A stretch of 64,000 nt of DNA, from the NCBI RefSeq assembly GCF_017592555.1, contig NZ_JAGFNS010000003.1, forward strand, positions 337,244-401,243. Reading direction: 5' to 3'. The translations under genes and the position numbers were made by a program. This document shows positions 8,616-19,757 of this stretch, one piece after another. Source of the DNA: Actinoplanes flavus. GTDB taxonomy: Bacteria > Actinomycetota > Actinomycetes > Mycobacteriales > Micromonosporaceae. Position 1 is the first letter of the stretch, and each line of letters opens with the position of its first letter. Below the pieces are notes generated by a model. The model made no database searches, had not been told where the DNA came from, and saw only the letters and a program-made list of their open reading frames with translations.

Positions 8616-11408
8616 TCAGACGACGACGCTGACCAGGCGTCCCTTGACCACGATGACCTTCTTCGGCTCCTTGCCGCCCAGCGCCTCGGCGACCGCGGCC
8701 AGCGCGGCGGCGCGGACCTCGGCCTCGCCGGTCTCCGGGGAGACCTCGACGCGGCCGCGGACCTTGCCGTTGACCTGCACCGGGTAGGTGATCGCGTCGG
8801 CGACCAGCTGGGCCGGGTCGGCGACCGGGAAGTCGGCGTAGGCCAGCGAGCCGTCGTGCCCCAGCTTGCTCCACAGTTCCTCGGCCATGTGCGGGGCGAA
8901 CGGGGACAGCATCAGCACCAGCGGCTCGACCGCCTCGCGGGAGGCGACCGGCAGCGGGGTCAGCGCGTTCGTCAGCTCGATCAGCTTGGCGATCGCGGTG
9001 TTGAACCGCAGCTCCTCCATGTCCTCACGGACGCCGGCGATGACCTTGTGCAGGACCTTGCGGGTCTTCGGGTCCAGCGGCTCGTCGGTCACCCGGACGG
9101 CGCCGGTCTCCTCGTCGACCACCAGACGCCAGGCACGCTGCAGGAAGCGCTGGGAGCCGACGACGGCGCGGGTGTCCCACGGGCGGGACACGTCCAGCGG
9201 GCCCATCGCCATCTCGTACACCCGGAACGTGTCGGCGCCGTACTGCTCGCACATCTCGTCGGGGGTGACGACGTTCTTCAGCGACTTGCCCATCTTGCCG
9301 TACTCGCGGTTGACCTGCTGGTCGCCGTGGTACCACTTGCCGTCGCGCTCGACGACCTCCTCGGCCGGCACGATGACGCCGCGGTCGTCGCGGAACGCGT
9401 ACGCCTGGATGTAGCCCTGGTTGAACAGCTTCTTGAACGGCTCGAACGACGAGACGTGGCCCAGGTCGAACAGCACCTTGTGCCAGAAGCGGGCGTACAG
9501 CAGATGCAGAACGGCATGCTCGACGCCGCCCACGTACAGATCCACGCCACCCGCGTCCCCCGGCTTGCGCGGGCCCATCCAGTAGGCCTCGTTCTCCGGG
9601 TCGACCAGGACCTTCTCGTTGTGCGGGTCCAGGTAGCGCAGTTCGTACCAGCAGGAGCCGGCCCACTGCGGCATGGTGTTGGTCTCGCGGGTGTAGGTCT
9701 TCGGGCCGTCGCCCAGGTCCAGCTCGACCTGCACCCAGTCCTTCTTGCGGGACAGCGGGGTCTCCGGCTCGGTGTCCGCGTCGTCCGGGTCGAAGGTGCG
9801 CGGCGAGAAGTCGTCGACGTCTGGCAGCTCGACCGGCAGCATCGACTCGGGCAGCGCGATCGGCAGGCCGGTCTCGTCGTAGACGATCGGGAACGGCTCA
9901 CCCCAGTAGCGCTGCCGGCTGAACAGCCAGTCCCGCAGCCGGTAGGTGGTGGCGCCGCGGCCCTTGCCGTTCGCCTCCAGCCACTCGATCATGGCGGCCT
10001 TGGCCTCGGCGACCTCCTTGCCGTCCAGCCAGTCGCTGTTGATCGCCGGTCCGTCGCCGGTGAAAGCCCCTTCAAACCCTTCAGGAGCCTTCACCGTACG
10101 GATGATGGGCAGTTCGAAGACCTCGGCGAAGGCCCAGTCCCGCTCGTCCTGGCCGGGCACCGCCATGATCGCGCCGGTGCCGTAGCCGGCCAGCACGTAG
10201 TCGGCGACGAAGACCGGGATGCGGGCGCCGTTGACCGGGTTGGTCGCGTAGGCGCCGGTGAAGACGCCGGTCTTGACCTTGCCGTCGGCGGTCCGTTCCT
10301 CGTCGGTCTTCGCGGCAGCGGCCGCCCGGTAGGCGGCGATCGCCTTCGTGGGGCTCTCGTGACCGCCGGTCCAGACCGCGTGCGTCCCCTCCGGCCAGGC
10401 CGCGGGCGTGATCCGCTCGACCAGCTCGTGCTCCGGGGCCAGCACCATGTAGGTGGCGCCGAACAGGGTGTCCGGGCGGGTGGTGAAGACCTTGATCACG
10501 CCGCCGTCGACCGGGAAGTCGACGTGCGCGCCGCGGGACCGGCCGATCCAGTTGCGCTGCATCAGCTTGACCGGCTCCGGCCAGTCCAGCGCGTCCAGGT
10601 CGTCGACCAGGCGGTCGCCGTAGGCGGTGATCCGCATCATCCACTGCTTCAGGCTGCGCTGGAACACCGGGAAGTTGCCGCGCTCGGAGCGGCCGTCCGG
10701 GGTGACCTCCTCGTTGGCCAGCACGGTGCCCAGGCCCGGGCACCAGTTGACCGGGGCCTCGGAGACGTACGCCAGGCGGTGGCCGTCGATGACCTTGCGC
10801 TTCTCGGCGGCGGACAGGCCGGCCCACTCCGGGCCGCGCTCGCCGGCCTCGTAGGAGGCGATCAGCTCGCTGATCGGGCGGGCCTTGCGCACCGACGGGT
10901 CGAACCAGGAGTTGAAGACCTGCAGGAAGATCCACTGGGTCCAGCGGTAGTACTCCGGGTCGGTGGTCGAGAAGGACCGGCGGTCGTCGTACGCCAGGCC
11001 CAGCCGGCGCAGCTGCTGCCGGTACCGCTCGACGTTCGCCGCCGTGGTGACCGCCGGGTGGGTGCCGGTCTGCACCGCGTACTGCTCGGCCGGCAGGCCG
11101 AACGCGTCGAAGCCCATCGGGTGCAGCACGTTGTAGCCGGCCATCCGCTGGTAGCGGGTGTAGCAGTCGGTGCCGATGTAGCCCAGCGGGTGACCGACGT
11201 GCAGGCCGGCGCCGGACGGGTACGGGAACATGTCCTGGACGTGCAGCTTGGGCGCACCCGCTCGGGGGTGCGCGGGATCAGCCAGCTCACCGACCGGGTT
11301 GGGCGCGTGGAAGGTGCCCTTCTCGGCCCAGTGGTCCTGCCAGCGCAGCTCGATCTCGCCGGCCGTCGCGGCGGTATAGCGGAACGGTGGGGTCTCGGTC
11401 TCGCTCAT
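8616..11408 (-). CDS. leuS: Leucyl-tRNA synthetase
   Basis: Class Ia synthetase that charges tRNA-Leu. The 930-residue protein has the HIGH-type motif HVGH (70-73) within a typical [10 protein letters not shown] context, a large CP1 editing insertion in the middle, and the KMSKS-type motif KMGKS near residue 705. The C-terminal tRNA-binding domain is complete, ending in KGRLVSVVV. Candidate starts are ATG 11408 and ATG 11417, both after the attenuator; I chose 11408. An in-frame ATG at 11552 with a good ribosome site would add 48 residues read through the attenuator, and is discussed as a finding. Regulation by leucine supply is strongly suggested by the leader upstream. Confidence 0.95.
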   Translation of the reverse strand: MSETETPPFRYTAATAGEIELRWQDHWAEKGTFHAPNPVGELADPAHPRAGAPKLHVQDMFPYPSGAGLHVGHPLGYIGTDCYTRYQRMAGYNVLHPMGFDAFGLPAEQYAVQTGTHPAVTTAANVERYRQQLRRLGLAYDDRRSFSTTDPEYYRWTQWIFLQVFNSWFDPSVRKARPISELIASYEAGERGPEWAGLSAAEKRKVIDGHRLAYVSEAPVNWCPGLGTVLANEEVTPDGRSERGNFPVFQRSLKQWMMRITAYGDRLVDDLDALDWPEPVKLMQRNWIGRSRGAHVDFPVDGGVIKVFTTRPDTLFGATYMVLAPEHELVERITPAAWPEGTHAVWTGGHESPTKAIAAYRAAAAAKTDEERTADGKVKTGVFTGAYATNPVNGARIPVFVADYVLAGYGTGAIMAVPGQDERDWAFAEVFELPIIRTVKAPEGFEGAFTGDGPAINSDWLDGKEVAEAKAAMIEWLEANGKGRGATTYRLRDWLFSRQRYWGEPFPIVYDETGLPIALPESMLPVELPDVDDFSPRTFDPDDADTEPETPLSRKKDWVQVELDLGDGPKTYTRETNTMPQWAGSCWYELRYLDPHNEKVLVDPENEAYWMGPRKPGDAGGVDLYVGGVEHAVLHLLYARFWHKVLFDLGHVSSFEPFKKLFNQGYIQAYAFRDDRGVIVPAEEVVERDGKWYHGDQQVNREYGKMGKSLKNVVTPDEMCEQYGADTFRVYEMAMGPLDVSRPWDTRAVVGSQRFLQRAWRLVVDEETGAVRVTDEPLDPKTRKVLHKVIAGVREDMEELRFNTAIAKLIELTNALTPLPVASREAVEPLVLMLSPFAPHMAEELWSKLGHDGSLAYADFPVADPAQLVADAITYPVQVNGKVRGRVEVSPETGEAEVRAAALAAVAEALGGKEPKKVIVVKGRLVSVVV

Positions 11409-11451
11409 CTTCACCATCTCGTCTACGTCTCGTCTTTTCTCGGAAAGAGGG

Positions 11452-11480
11452 CATAAAAAAGCCCCTCGCGCAGGAGGGGT
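11452..11480 (-). terminator. Attenuator terminator of leuS
   Basis: On the minus strand CCCCTC-CTGCGC-GAGGGG is followed by C and six T residues: a classical intrinsic terminator placed between the leader peptide and leuS. It would stop transcription when leucyl-tRNA is plentiful. Confidence 0.8.
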
Positions 11481-11481
11481 A

Positions 11482-11515
11482 GCCGTGCCTGGTCCGACTA
11501 ACGGATCAGCACGGC
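11482..11515 (-). promoter_or_regulatory. Pause hairpin in the leuS leader
   Basis: GCCGTGC and GCACGGC pair across a region with an inner TCCG/CGGA stem. The upper arm overlaps the last codons and stop of the leader peptide, as expected if a ribosome stalled at the Leu codons decides which structure forms. I could not settle the exact antiterminator pairing by eye. Confidence 0.5.
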
Positions 11516-11544
11516 CGGCTAAGGAGCAGGAAAGACCGAGCCAT
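11506..11544 (-). CDS. Leucine leader peptide of leuS
   Basis: A 12-codon open frame encoding [12 protein letters not shown] with three consecutive Leu codons (CTG CTC CTT), directly followed by a pause hairpin and an intrinsic terminator before leuS. This is the hallmark of ribosome-mediated attenuation, known for amino-acid genes of actinobacteria. The strong Shine-Dalgarno sequence GGGGGAGGGG is 14 nt from this ATG, which is long; a second ATG at 11552, 6 nt from that sequence, is in frame with leuS instead. An in-frame GTG at 11571 is another possible start. The peptide is too short for routine gene callers. Confidence 0.72.
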   Translation of the reverse strand: MARSFLLLSRPC

Positions 11545-11552
11545 GCGTGCAT

Positions 11553-11852
11553 GATACCCCTCCCCCGTCACGGACGGCGACCGGTATGGCGGGCGCGTGA
11601 AATACTCCCGGCTGTCCACAGGCGACCGCCTTTGGGCGGCGGATGACACGCGTTCGTCCGGTATCCCCCGAAAACCGATATCAACAGGGTCACGATCAGG
11701 CCTTTCGGCGATGCGGATGTACGGGGATAACCTGTGGGGACGGGTGGCGAGCGCCGGGGCCCACGGCCGCTGGGCGCCCGCGACCTTACGGTGCCCCTTG
11801 ACGGTGGGTGATCTCCGCCTAACGGGGGTAGACACGTATTTGGAGGAGGCCC
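11553..11852. other. Divergent promoter region leuS / moxR
   Basis: Holds the promoter of the leuS leader on the minus strand and of the moxR operon on the plus strand. Apart from the ribosome sites near each end (GGGGGAGGGG for the leader, GGAGGAGG at 11842-11849 for moxR) I see no gene, repeat or clear operator. Confidence 0.5.
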
Positions 11853-12883
<1,031 letters not shown>

Positions 12884-12887
<4 letters not shown>

Positions 12888-14188
12888 GGATGCGGGAGGC
12901 GCTGCGGGGGCTCACCACGCGCGGCCGCTCGTTCCTGGCCGCGGCGATCGCCGCCGCGGTCTCGGCGCTCATCCTCGGCGAGCGTGACCTGCTGCGGGTG
13001 GCGGTGCTGCTGGCCGCCCTCCCGCTGCTCGCCGCGTGGTATGTCGGTCGCAGCCGCTACAAGCTGGCCTGCACCCGGTCGCTGGAGCCGGGGCGGGCGC
13101 CGGTCGGGTCGAGCGCGCGGGTCATCCTGCGCCTGCAGAACCTGTCCCGTCTCCCCACCGGCACCATGCTGCTGGAGGACCGCCTGCCGTACGCGCTGGG
13201 CAGCCGCCCCCGCGTCGTGCTGGAGCGGCTCGGGGCACACCAGGCCAGCTCGGTGGCGTACACGGTGCGCGCCGACATCCGCGGCCGCTACCCGATCGGC
13301 CCGCTGATCGTCCGGCTCACCGACCCGTTCGGGCTGTGCGAGCTGACCCGCTCCTTCCCCAGCGTGGACCGGCTCACCGTGATCCCGCAGGTGGTGGCGC
13401 TGCCCCGGGTCCGCCTCGCCGGAGAGTACGCGGGCACCGGCGACAGCCGCGCCCGTTCGGTGGCGGTGCACGGCGAGGACGACGCGGCCACCCGTGAGTA
13501 CCGTCGCGGCGACGATCTGCGCCGGGTGCACTGGCGGTCCACCGCCCGGACCGGCGAGCTGATGGTCCGCCGCGAGGAGCAGCCCTGGGAGAGCCGGGCC
13601 ACGATCGTGCTGGACACCCGGGTCTACGCGCACCGCGGCGAGGGCCCGACGGCCAGCTTCGAGTGGGCGGTGTCGGCGGTCGCCAGCATCGCGGTGCACC
13701 TGCGCGAGTCCGGCTACAAACTGCGCCTGGTCACCGGGACGGGCACCGACATCGACGCCTCCGAGGCCGGCGGCGAGAGCCTGATCCTGGACACCCTGGC
13801 CGACGTGAAGGCGGAACAGAACGGTGACATCTCGATCCTGGTCGAGCACGTCCGGCAGCGCAGCGACGGCGGCCTGGTGATCGGCCTGTTCGGCGCGCTC
13901 ACCACCGCCGAGGCGGGCCTGCTCGGCCAGCTCCGCGGCAACGGCGCCACCTGCATCGGGTTCGCGCTGGACAGCTCCACCTGGGTGCCGCTGGCCGACG
14001 GCGAACGGCAGGAGGCCGACCGGGAACACGCGGCCGCGTCGCTCGCCCTGATCCGCAGCGGCTGGCGGTCGGTCCCGGTGACGCACGGCGACACCCTGGC
14101 GGCGCTCTGGCCGACGGTGGCGCGGGGCTCGCAGGGCTTCGCGTACCGCGCGGCGATGGCCGAGACGGTCAGCGGGGTCGTCCGATGA
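12884..14188 (+). CDS. DUF58 domain membrane protein
   Basis: A 434-residue protein with one or two membrane helices near the N-terminus (about 18-55) and the DUF58 signature around RRGDDLRRVHWRSTARTGEL, a VWA-like fold that is the usual partner of MoxR ATPases. The GTG at 12884 overlaps the moxR stop in a GTGA arrangement; an ATG two codons later (12890) is equally possible. Its cellular task is not known precisely; in this operon type it is thought to act in envelope maturation. Confidence 0.85.
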
Positions 14189-16635
14189 CCGGCCGGCGTC
14201 GCCTCGGACTCGTCGCGGCGGCGGCCACGCTGCTCGCCGCGGCGCCGCTGTCGTCGATCTTCAAGGACTGGACCTGGCTGATGCAGTGCCTGCTCACGGT
14301 GCTGCTGATCCAGGGTGCCGCGGTGGCCACCCGGACCTTCCGGTTCCCCACCTGGGCGCAGACCGCGAGCATGGTGGCCGCCTTCGTCCTGTCGCTGACC
14401 TGGCTCTTCCCGAGCGGCGGGGAGTTCTTCATCCCGCAGCCGGACACCTTCGGCCACTGGATGGATCTGATCCACCAGGCCGGGGAGGACACCCGGTCGT
14501 ACGGCGTGCCCGTCCCCGACCGGGACGGCCTGCTGTTCGTCACGGTGCTCGGCGTCGGCGTCGTGGCCATCGCGGTCGACCTGCTGACCGCGGTGTTCCG
14601 CCGGCCCGCCCTGGCCGGTCTGCCGATGCTGGCCATCTACTCCATCCCGGTCGCGATCTACCTGGACAGCGTGCCCCCGGTGCCGTTCATGATCGGCGCC
14701 GTCGGTTACCTGTGGCTCCTGGTCGCCGACAACGTGGACCGGGTGCGCCGCTTCGGCCGCCGGTTCACCGGCGACGGACGCGACGTGGACGTCTGGGAGC
14801 CCTCCCCGCTGGCCGCCGCCGGGCGCCGGATCGGCCTGGTCGGCGTGCTCGCGGCCGTGCTGCTGCCGCTGGCGGTGCCCACCGTGAGCGGTGGCCTGCT
14901 CTCCCGGATCACGCAGAGCGGCCCGGGCATCGGCAACGGCCCGGGCACCGGCAACGGCGGCCGGATCAACCTGTTCGCGTCGCTGAGCGGGCAGCTCAAC
15001 CACTCCCAGACGGTCAAGCTGCTCCAGGTGACGACCGACGAGCCGGAGCCGTTCTACCTGCGGTTCGGCGTCGCCGAGGTGCTGACGGAGAACGGTTTCG
15101 CCCACGACACCCCGAAGGGCGACTCGCTGAGCAAGGGCCTGCCCGATCCGCGGCAGGTGGCGGCCACCAGCGCGGCGAGGTACGCGCAGTACCACGCCCA
15201 GGTCCAGGTCACCGACCGGCTCCAGCAGAACATGGCGCCCCTCTACAGCTATCCGGTGGGGGTGGGCGACCTCAACGGCAACTGGGCGTACGACCCGAGT
15301 CAGCAGGTGCTGTTCTCCGGACGGGCCACCACCAAGGAGCAGAAGTACGACGTCACGTACCTGCGGCCCACGTTCAACGCCGCCGCGCTGCGCCAGTCGG
15401 ACTCGCTCGATCCCGGTGACCCGCTGATGGCGTTCACCGCCCGGCCACCGGACGCGACGGTCGAGCAGAAGGTGGCGGCGCTGATCGCCGGCAAGGACAA
15501 CGACTACGACAAGGTCCGGGCGATCTACGACTTCTTCTCCCAGGAGAACGGGTTCAAGTACAGCCTGTCCGTGCCGTCGACCGGGAAAGCCTCGGAGATC
15601 GCCGAGTTTCTGAACAACAAGGCCGGCTACTGCCAGCAGTACGCGGCCGCGATGGCGTGGATGGTCCGCGCCGCCGACATCCCGGCCCGGGTGGTGTTCG
15701 GTTTCACCCGCGGCAAGCCGATCGGCAACGGCACCTACGAGATCACCAACCGGAACGCGCACGCCTGGACCGAGGTCTACTTCCAGGGCTTCGGCTGGGT
15801 GCCGTTCGACGCCACGCCGTCCGCCTCGGTCACCGGCTCGGCCCGCTCGGCGTGGGCGCCCGACGTGGACCGGCCCGCCCCGGCGGCCTCCACCTCGACC
15901 GGCCCCGGCGCGACCGGCGTCGACTCGTCGGCGGGCCCCGGCGCGGCCGAGCGCCCCAACCGGGCGGAGATCGAGGGCAACCAGACCGGCGCGGCCGGCC
16001 CGATCGCCGACGAGACCTCCTGGACCGGCCTGTGGATCGCCGGCGGGGTCGCGCTGATCATCGCGTTGCTGCTGGTGCCGGCTCTGCGCCGGATCCTGGT
16101 CCGCCGCCGGAGGCACGCCGCCACGGTGCCGGCGCCGGCGCCTGCGGTCCTGTCCGCCGAGGGCGGTGAGGGGATCACCGACATCACGGTGACCAGCGAA
16201 ACCGGCCGGGCCCGTGCGGACGCCCACGCCGCCTGGGACGAACTCATCGACTCGATGATCGACTACCAGGTGCCGGTGGACCCGACCGAGACGCCCCGGA
16301 TCACCGCCCAACGGCTGATCCGCGAGTCGTCCCTCACCGGCGACCCGGCCGAGGCGGCGACCCTGCTGGGCACCGCCGAGGAACGCGCCCGCTACGCCCG
16401 GCTCCCTCTCCAGGGCGCCGAACTCGCGGTCGCCCTCTCCCGGGTCCGCTCCGGCATGGCCGAGGCCGCCCCCACCGGGACCCGCCTGCGCGCCACCCTC
16501 CTGCCGCCGTCGGTGCTGCTCAGCTGGCGTCTGGGCGTGGCGGAGTGGTCCACCCGGGCGGCCGAGCGGATGAGCAGCCTCGGGGAGTCCCTGTCCCGCT
16601 TCAACCCGCGCCGCCTTCTGAACCGGGCACGCTGA
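14185..16635 (+). CDS. TgpA-like transglutaminase-domain membrane protein
   Basis: An 816-residue protein with about six N-terminal membrane helices (first 245 residues), an extracytoplasmic segment, a transglutaminase-like cysteine-protease fold and a further membrane helix near 610-632 with a cytoplasmic tail. The catalytic triad is visible: Cys483 in GYCQQY, His526 in NAHAWTEVYF and Asp542 in FDATP. The ATG overlaps the DUF58 stop (ATGA). Orthologous MoxR-DUF58-TgpA operons are widespread in actinobacteria; a role in processing or crosslinking envelope proteins is inferred. A strong hairpin follows the stop. Confidence 0.87.
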   Translation: MTGRRRLGLVAAAATLLAAAPLSSIFKDWTWLMQCLLTVLLIQGAAVATRTFRFPTWAQTASMVAAFVLSLTWLFPSGGEFFIPQPDTFGHWMDLIHQAGEDTRSYGVPVPDRDGLLFVTVLGVGVVAIAVDLLTAVFRRPALAGLPMLAIYSIPVAIYLDSVPPVPFMIGAVGYLWLLVADNVDRVRRFGRRFTGDGRDVDVWEPSPLAAAGRRIGLVGVLAAVLLPLAVPTVSGGLLSRITQSGPGIGNGPGTGNGGRINLFASLSGQLNHSQTVKLLQVTTDEPEPFYLRFGVAEVLTENGFAHDTPKGDSLSKGLPDPRQVAATSAARYAQYHAQVQVTDRLQQNMAPLYSYPVGVGDLNGNWAYDPSQQVLFSGRATTKEQKYDVTYLRPTFNAAALRQSDSLDPGDPLMAFTARPPDATVEQKVAALIAGKDNDYDKVRAIYDFFSQENGFKYSLSVPSTGKASEIAEFLNNKAGYCQQYAAAMAWMVRAADIPARVVFGFTRGKPIGNGTYEITNRNAHAWTEVYFQGFGWVPFDATPSASVTGSARSAWAPDVDRPAPAASTSTGPGATGVDSSAGPGAAERPNRAEIEGNQTGAAGPIADETSWTGLWIAGGVALIIALLLVPALRRILVRRRRHAATVPAPAPAVLSAEGGEGITDITVTSETGRARADAHAAWDELIDSMIDYQVPVDPTETPRITAQRLIRESSLTGDPAEAATLLGTAEERARYARLPLQGAELAVALSRVRSGMAEAAPTGTRLRATLLPPSVLLSWRLGVAEWSTRAAERMSSLGESLSRFNPRRLLNRAR

Positions 16636-16650
16636 GATCCACTACAGCGC

Positions 16651-16679
16651 GAGGCGCCACTCACTGCGAGTGGCGCCTC
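16651..16679 (+). terminator. Terminator of the moxR-DUF58-TgpA operon
   Basis: GAGGCGCCACTC-ACTGC-GAGTGGCGCCTC, a perfect 12-bp stem 16 nt after the stop codon, followed by TTT-poor sequence. It may also serve the DUF3040 gene transcribed toward it. Confidence 0.75.
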
Positions 16680-16861
16680 TTCAGCGGTACGGGTAAACGA
16701 CGCTCACGGCGAGCCGGGGCCGTGCGCCGAGCGGGCGGGTGCTCCACGGGGTCGGCCGGGCTCTCGGCAGGCTGGGGGTATGACGACGGCGGGTATGACG
16801 ACGGCGGCCGGATGGTCCGGCCGCCGGTCATCGGAGCCGGCCTGTCAGCCGGCTCGGTGGG

Positions 16862-17251
16862 TCAGCGATGCCCCTCCGGGCGTTGGCGCCACCGGTCCTC
16901 GAGCCGCTCCAGGAAGCCGCCGCTCTTACGGCTCGCGCGGGTGCGGCGGGTCGCCGTGCCCCCGACCGATTTCAGGTCGGGCGCCTGGCTGCGGCGCCTC
17001 GACTGCATCGCGAAGGCAGCGGCACCGAGCATGACGACGAAGCCTGCCACGCCGAGCGGCGTGTTCTGGTCGACCGTCCCGTAGACGACCAGAGCCAGAC
17101 CAAGGACGATCACGAACGCGGCGATGAGGAGCCGGCGCCGTGCGTGGAAACGCGGGTCGCTGGCCCGCACAGCCGAGGCGAACTTGGGGTCCTCGGCAAG
17201 CGACCGCTCGATCTGATCGAACAGCCGCTGCTCGTGCTCCGAGAGCGGCAC
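16862..17251 (-). CDS. DUF3040 domain membrane protein
   Basis: A 129-residue protein with the family's N-terminal MPLSEHEQRLFDQIE-like start, two membrane helices (about 47-67 and 70-90) and a basic C-terminal tail. Family function is unknown. In mycobacteria a DUF3040 gene (Rv2169c) lies near idsA2, pknL and aroG, genes that also occur in this window though further away. The GTG at 17251 was chosen because GGGGAGGA lies 5 nt upstream and the family consensus begins there. Confidence 0.85.
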   Translation of the reverse strand: MPLSEHEQRLFDQIERSLAEDPKFASAVRASDPRFHARRRLLIAAFVIVLGLALVVYGTVDQNTPLGVAGFVVMLGAAAFAMQSRRRSQAPDLKSVGGTATRRTRASRKSGGFLERLEDRWRQRPEGHR

Positions 17252-17579
17252 GGCATTCCTCCCCGGGCGCATGTCCGGCCCCGCAGCGGGGTCGGGGTGG
17301 TGCAGGTGTGATGATGCGGGGCAGCCGTCGGCTGCCTTATCACGCAAGTCTACGAGCGGGTCGGCGGGTCGGAAAGCGGGACGACGACCGAGTGCGGGTG
17401 ATTTTCGGGGTACCGAAGATCGGTTCGTCCCAAAAGACCGATCATCGCGCCGCACAACCCGTCCGTCACGGCAGCGTGTGTCCCTGATCACCGGCCGTGA
17501 GCTGCCTGGACACATGATCCCACGAAGACCCCGGCGGACACTCGCGAAATCCAGACAAATCGATTGAAGCAAATAGATC
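17252..17579. other. Intergenic region upstream of the DUF3040 gene
   Basis: About 330 bases without a gene. It contains a small perfect hairpin GGCAGCC-GTC-GGCTGCC (17320-17336) and an AT-richer end (17545-17580) next to the phosphodiesterase stop. The DUF3040 promoter must lie here but I cannot place it with confidence. Confidence 0.4.
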
Positions 17580-18815
17580 TTATCGGGCGATCAAGAACGG
17601 AATCGTCATCTCGGCCGCGGTACCGGAGCCGTGGTAGGCGATCAACTCGCCCACTCGCGCCGGTTCCCAACCGGAGGCGAGCACGACGGCCCGGCGCCGG
17701 CACATCACCACCACGTCCCCGAGACGATCGGCGTGCCGGGGCGGGACCGGGCCGTACCAGCCCTCGGCGATCGCCTCGTCCCGGGACAGCACGCGGGCGT
17801 CGTCACCGAGGACCGCCCGCCAGTTCGCCATGACGTCGTCCCGGGCGCCGTCCGCGACGTACAGGTAGCGGACCCGGGGCTCGCCGGTCACACCGATCAC
17901 CCCGGCTCCGAGGACCGGGTCGGCGCCCAGGTCGTACCGGGCGGCCGCGGGCACGTTGAGCTGGCCGTGATCGGCGATCACCAGGAGCGCCGCGCCGGCC
18001 GGGAGGCCGTGCACCAGCCGGTCCAGCATCCGGTCGACCCCGCGGATCGCCGCGCGCCAGCTGTCCGAACAGACCCCGTCCAGATGCCCGGCCCGGTCCA
18101 GATCCGGGTGGTAGCCGTAGACCAGGCCGGGACCGGAGCGCAGCGCCGCCAGCATCCCGTCGGTCACCGCGGCGCCGTCACCCGCACCCCTGTACCGGCC
18201 GCCCCGGTTGGCGGCCAGGCTGAGACCGGTCCCCTCGAACTCGGGCGCGCTCACCACGGTGACCGGCACCCCGGCGTCCACGGCGACCTCCATCCGGGTC
18301 GGCACCGGCTGCCAGTCGCGCGGATCCGGGTCGTCAGCCCATTGGATGTGGTTGAGCACCCGCCCGTCCGGACGGCGCAGGGTGAACCCGAGCACGCCGT
18401 GGGCGCCCGGCGTCGCTCCGGTGCCGAGCGTCACCAGGCTGACCGGCGTGGTCGACGGGAACCCGGCGGTCAGCACCCCACTCTCGCCGAGCCCGTCTCC
18501 CGGACGGCCGCCCCGGGCCAGGTCGGTGAGAACCGGGGCGAACGGGGCGGCCTGCGGCAACTGGTACGTCCCCAGCCCGTCCACGAGCAGCACCCCGACC
18601 CGGTCCACCCCGTCGAGCCGCTCCCCGAGACCGAGGACGTCGACCGCACCCGGCACCCCGAGCACCGCGCACACGCTGGGCAGCAGGTCGGCGAGACTGC
18701 CCGCTCCGTAGGCGGGCGTCACGGTGCGGAACGCCTCCTCCGGCAGCCCGTCCTCGGGCACCGCCCCGACCGGCCGCGGCCGCTCCGCGAACAGTCCACC
18801 CCCGGAAACCGTCAT
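17580..18815 (-). CDS. Alkaline-phosphatase-superfamily phosphodiesterase
   Basis: A 411-residue enzyme of the nucleotide pyrophosphatase/phosphodiesterase branch. Metal and nucleophile residues can be read in order: Asp79 in LLVDGLG, Thr122/123 in PSTTPVS, the HPDLDRAGH segment and ADHGQLNV. No signal peptide is seen, so the protein is probably cytoplasmic. The ATG at 18815 is preferred because TAGGAGG is 6 nt upstream; a GTG two codons earlier would collide with that site. The substrate is unknown. It is followed by the DUF3040 gene on the same strand. Confidence 0.82.
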   Translation of the reverse strand: MTVSGGGLFAERPRPVGAVPEDGLPEEAFRTVTPAYGAGSLADLLPSVCAVLGVPGAVDVLGLGERLDGVDRVGVLLVDGLGTYQLPQAAPFAPVLTDLARGGRPGDGLGESGVLTAGFPSTTPVSLVTLGTGATPGAHGVLGFTLRRPDGRVLNHIQWADDPDPRDWQPVPTRMEVAVDAGVPVTVVSAPEFEGTGLSLAANRGGRYRGAGDGAAVTDGMLAALRSGPGLVYGYHPDLDRAGHLDGVCSDSWRAAIRGVDRMLDRLVHGLPAGAALLVIADHGQLNVPAAARYDLGADPVLGAGVIGVTGEPRVRYLYVADGARDDVMANWRAVLGDDARVLSRDEAIAEGWYGPVPPRHADRLGDVVVMCRRRAVVLASGWEPARVGELIAYHGSGTAAEMTIPFLIAR

Positions 18816-18975
18816 CGCCACCCTCCTACCAGCAGCCCGGAATCCGTCCAGCCGGCCGTGAGAGTTGCCTCGGCCCCCTCGAAACAGCGCTCAGAGCCGG
18901 CTGGCAACCGGACCCGGCCGGCCGTCAGGGGATCCGGCCGCCCCGCCCGGGGGCCGGGACCGGGGTGGCGGCGGG

Positions 18976-19731
18976 TCATGGCCGGGTGACGGCCGGGCGG
19001 CGGGCGAAGAGGTGCAACTGGGAGGCGACGTCGCGGAACGGGGGCCGGGCGCTCAGTTCCAGTTCGAGTTCCAGCACGGCCTGCGGGTCCTCCTCCAGCA
19101 CGATCGCGGGCAGGAGGTCGGCGATCACGCGTACCCCATGGGTCTCCTCGACCTGGAGCCCCGCGGCGGTGAGCAGATCGCCCGCGCCCGCCGCGTCGTA
19201 GCGGCGCAGCAGCGTGTCGCGCGGCCCGGCCCGGCCCGCCGGGTCGGTGACCAGCGCGGCCGCCGCCTTCAGATGGCCGTTGACGGCGCGGCCGAGGATC
19301 GCCGCGGCCCGGCTCGCCACCAGCACGCTGGCCGCGCCGCCCGGGCGGAGCGCGGCGGCGATGGCGGCGACCACCCCGGCCGGTTCGTCGACCACCTCGA
19401 GGACGGAGTGGCAGAGGATCAGGTCGGCGCTGCCCGGCTCGACGAGGGAGGCGAGCGCGTCGCCGTCGCCCTGCACGGCACGGACCCGGCCGGCGACGCC
19501 GGCTTCCGCGGCCCGGCGGGTGAGGGAGGCGAGCGCGTCGGGGCTGGAATCGATGACGGTGACGGTGTGGCCGGCCTCGGCGAGCGGAACGGCGAACCCG
19601 CCGGTGCCCCCGCCGACGTCGAGGACGGTCAGCTCGCGACCCTGCCGCTCCAACTCCCGGCGGAGCACCGCCCAGACCGCGGCGGTGCGAGCCGTGACGT
19701 GCGGACGACCGGTACGCGTAGAAGTTTCCAC
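18976..19731 (-). CDS. Class I SAM-dependent methyltransferase
   Basis: A 251-residue methyltransferase with motif I LDVGGGTGGFAVPLA near residues 36-50, the acidic motif II TVIDSS, and the motif IV/post region ADLILCHSVLEVV. The GTG at 19731 has no ribosome site but a TACGCT box 6 nt upstream, so a leaderless transcript is likely. The substrate is unknown. The gene sits between a protease-inhibitor-like gene and the phosphodiesterase, all on the minus strand, without overlap. Confidence 0.82.
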   Translation of the reverse strand: METSTRTGRPHVTARTAAVWAVLRRELERQGRELTVLDVGGGTGGFAVPLAEAGHTVTVIDSSPDALASLTRRAAEAGVAGRVRAVQGDGDALASLVEPGSADLILCHSVLEVVDEPAGVVAAIAAALRPGGAASVLVASRAAAILGRAVNGHLKAAAALVTDPAGRAGPRDTLLRRYDAAGAGDLLTAAGLQVEETHGVRVIADLLPAIVLEEDPQAVLELELELSARPPFRDVASQLHLFARRPAVTRP

Positions 19732-19737
19732 GAGGGC

Positions 19738-19743
19738 AGCGTA
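19738..19743 (-). promoter_or_regulatory. -10 box of the methyltransferase gene
   Basis: TACGCT ends 6 nt before the GTG start, compatible with leaderless transcription; the -35 element is not clear. Confidence 0.4.
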
Positions 19744-19757
19744 ACCGTGACGTCCAT

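Noticed and set aside
8601..11456. A 951-codon open frame antisense to leuS
   Set aside because: leuS is unmistakable on the other strand; the frame is open only because stop codons are rare at this GC content.
11418..11552. N-terminally extended LeuS starting at ATG 11552
   Set aside because: Not taken as the main gene start because the extension would be translated from the attenuator hairpin and does not look like LeuS; kept as an open question in the findings.
11409..11600. T-box riboswitch upstream of leuS
   Set aside because: No T-box core sequence or specifier loop; the leader peptide with three Leu codons and a terminator explains the region better.
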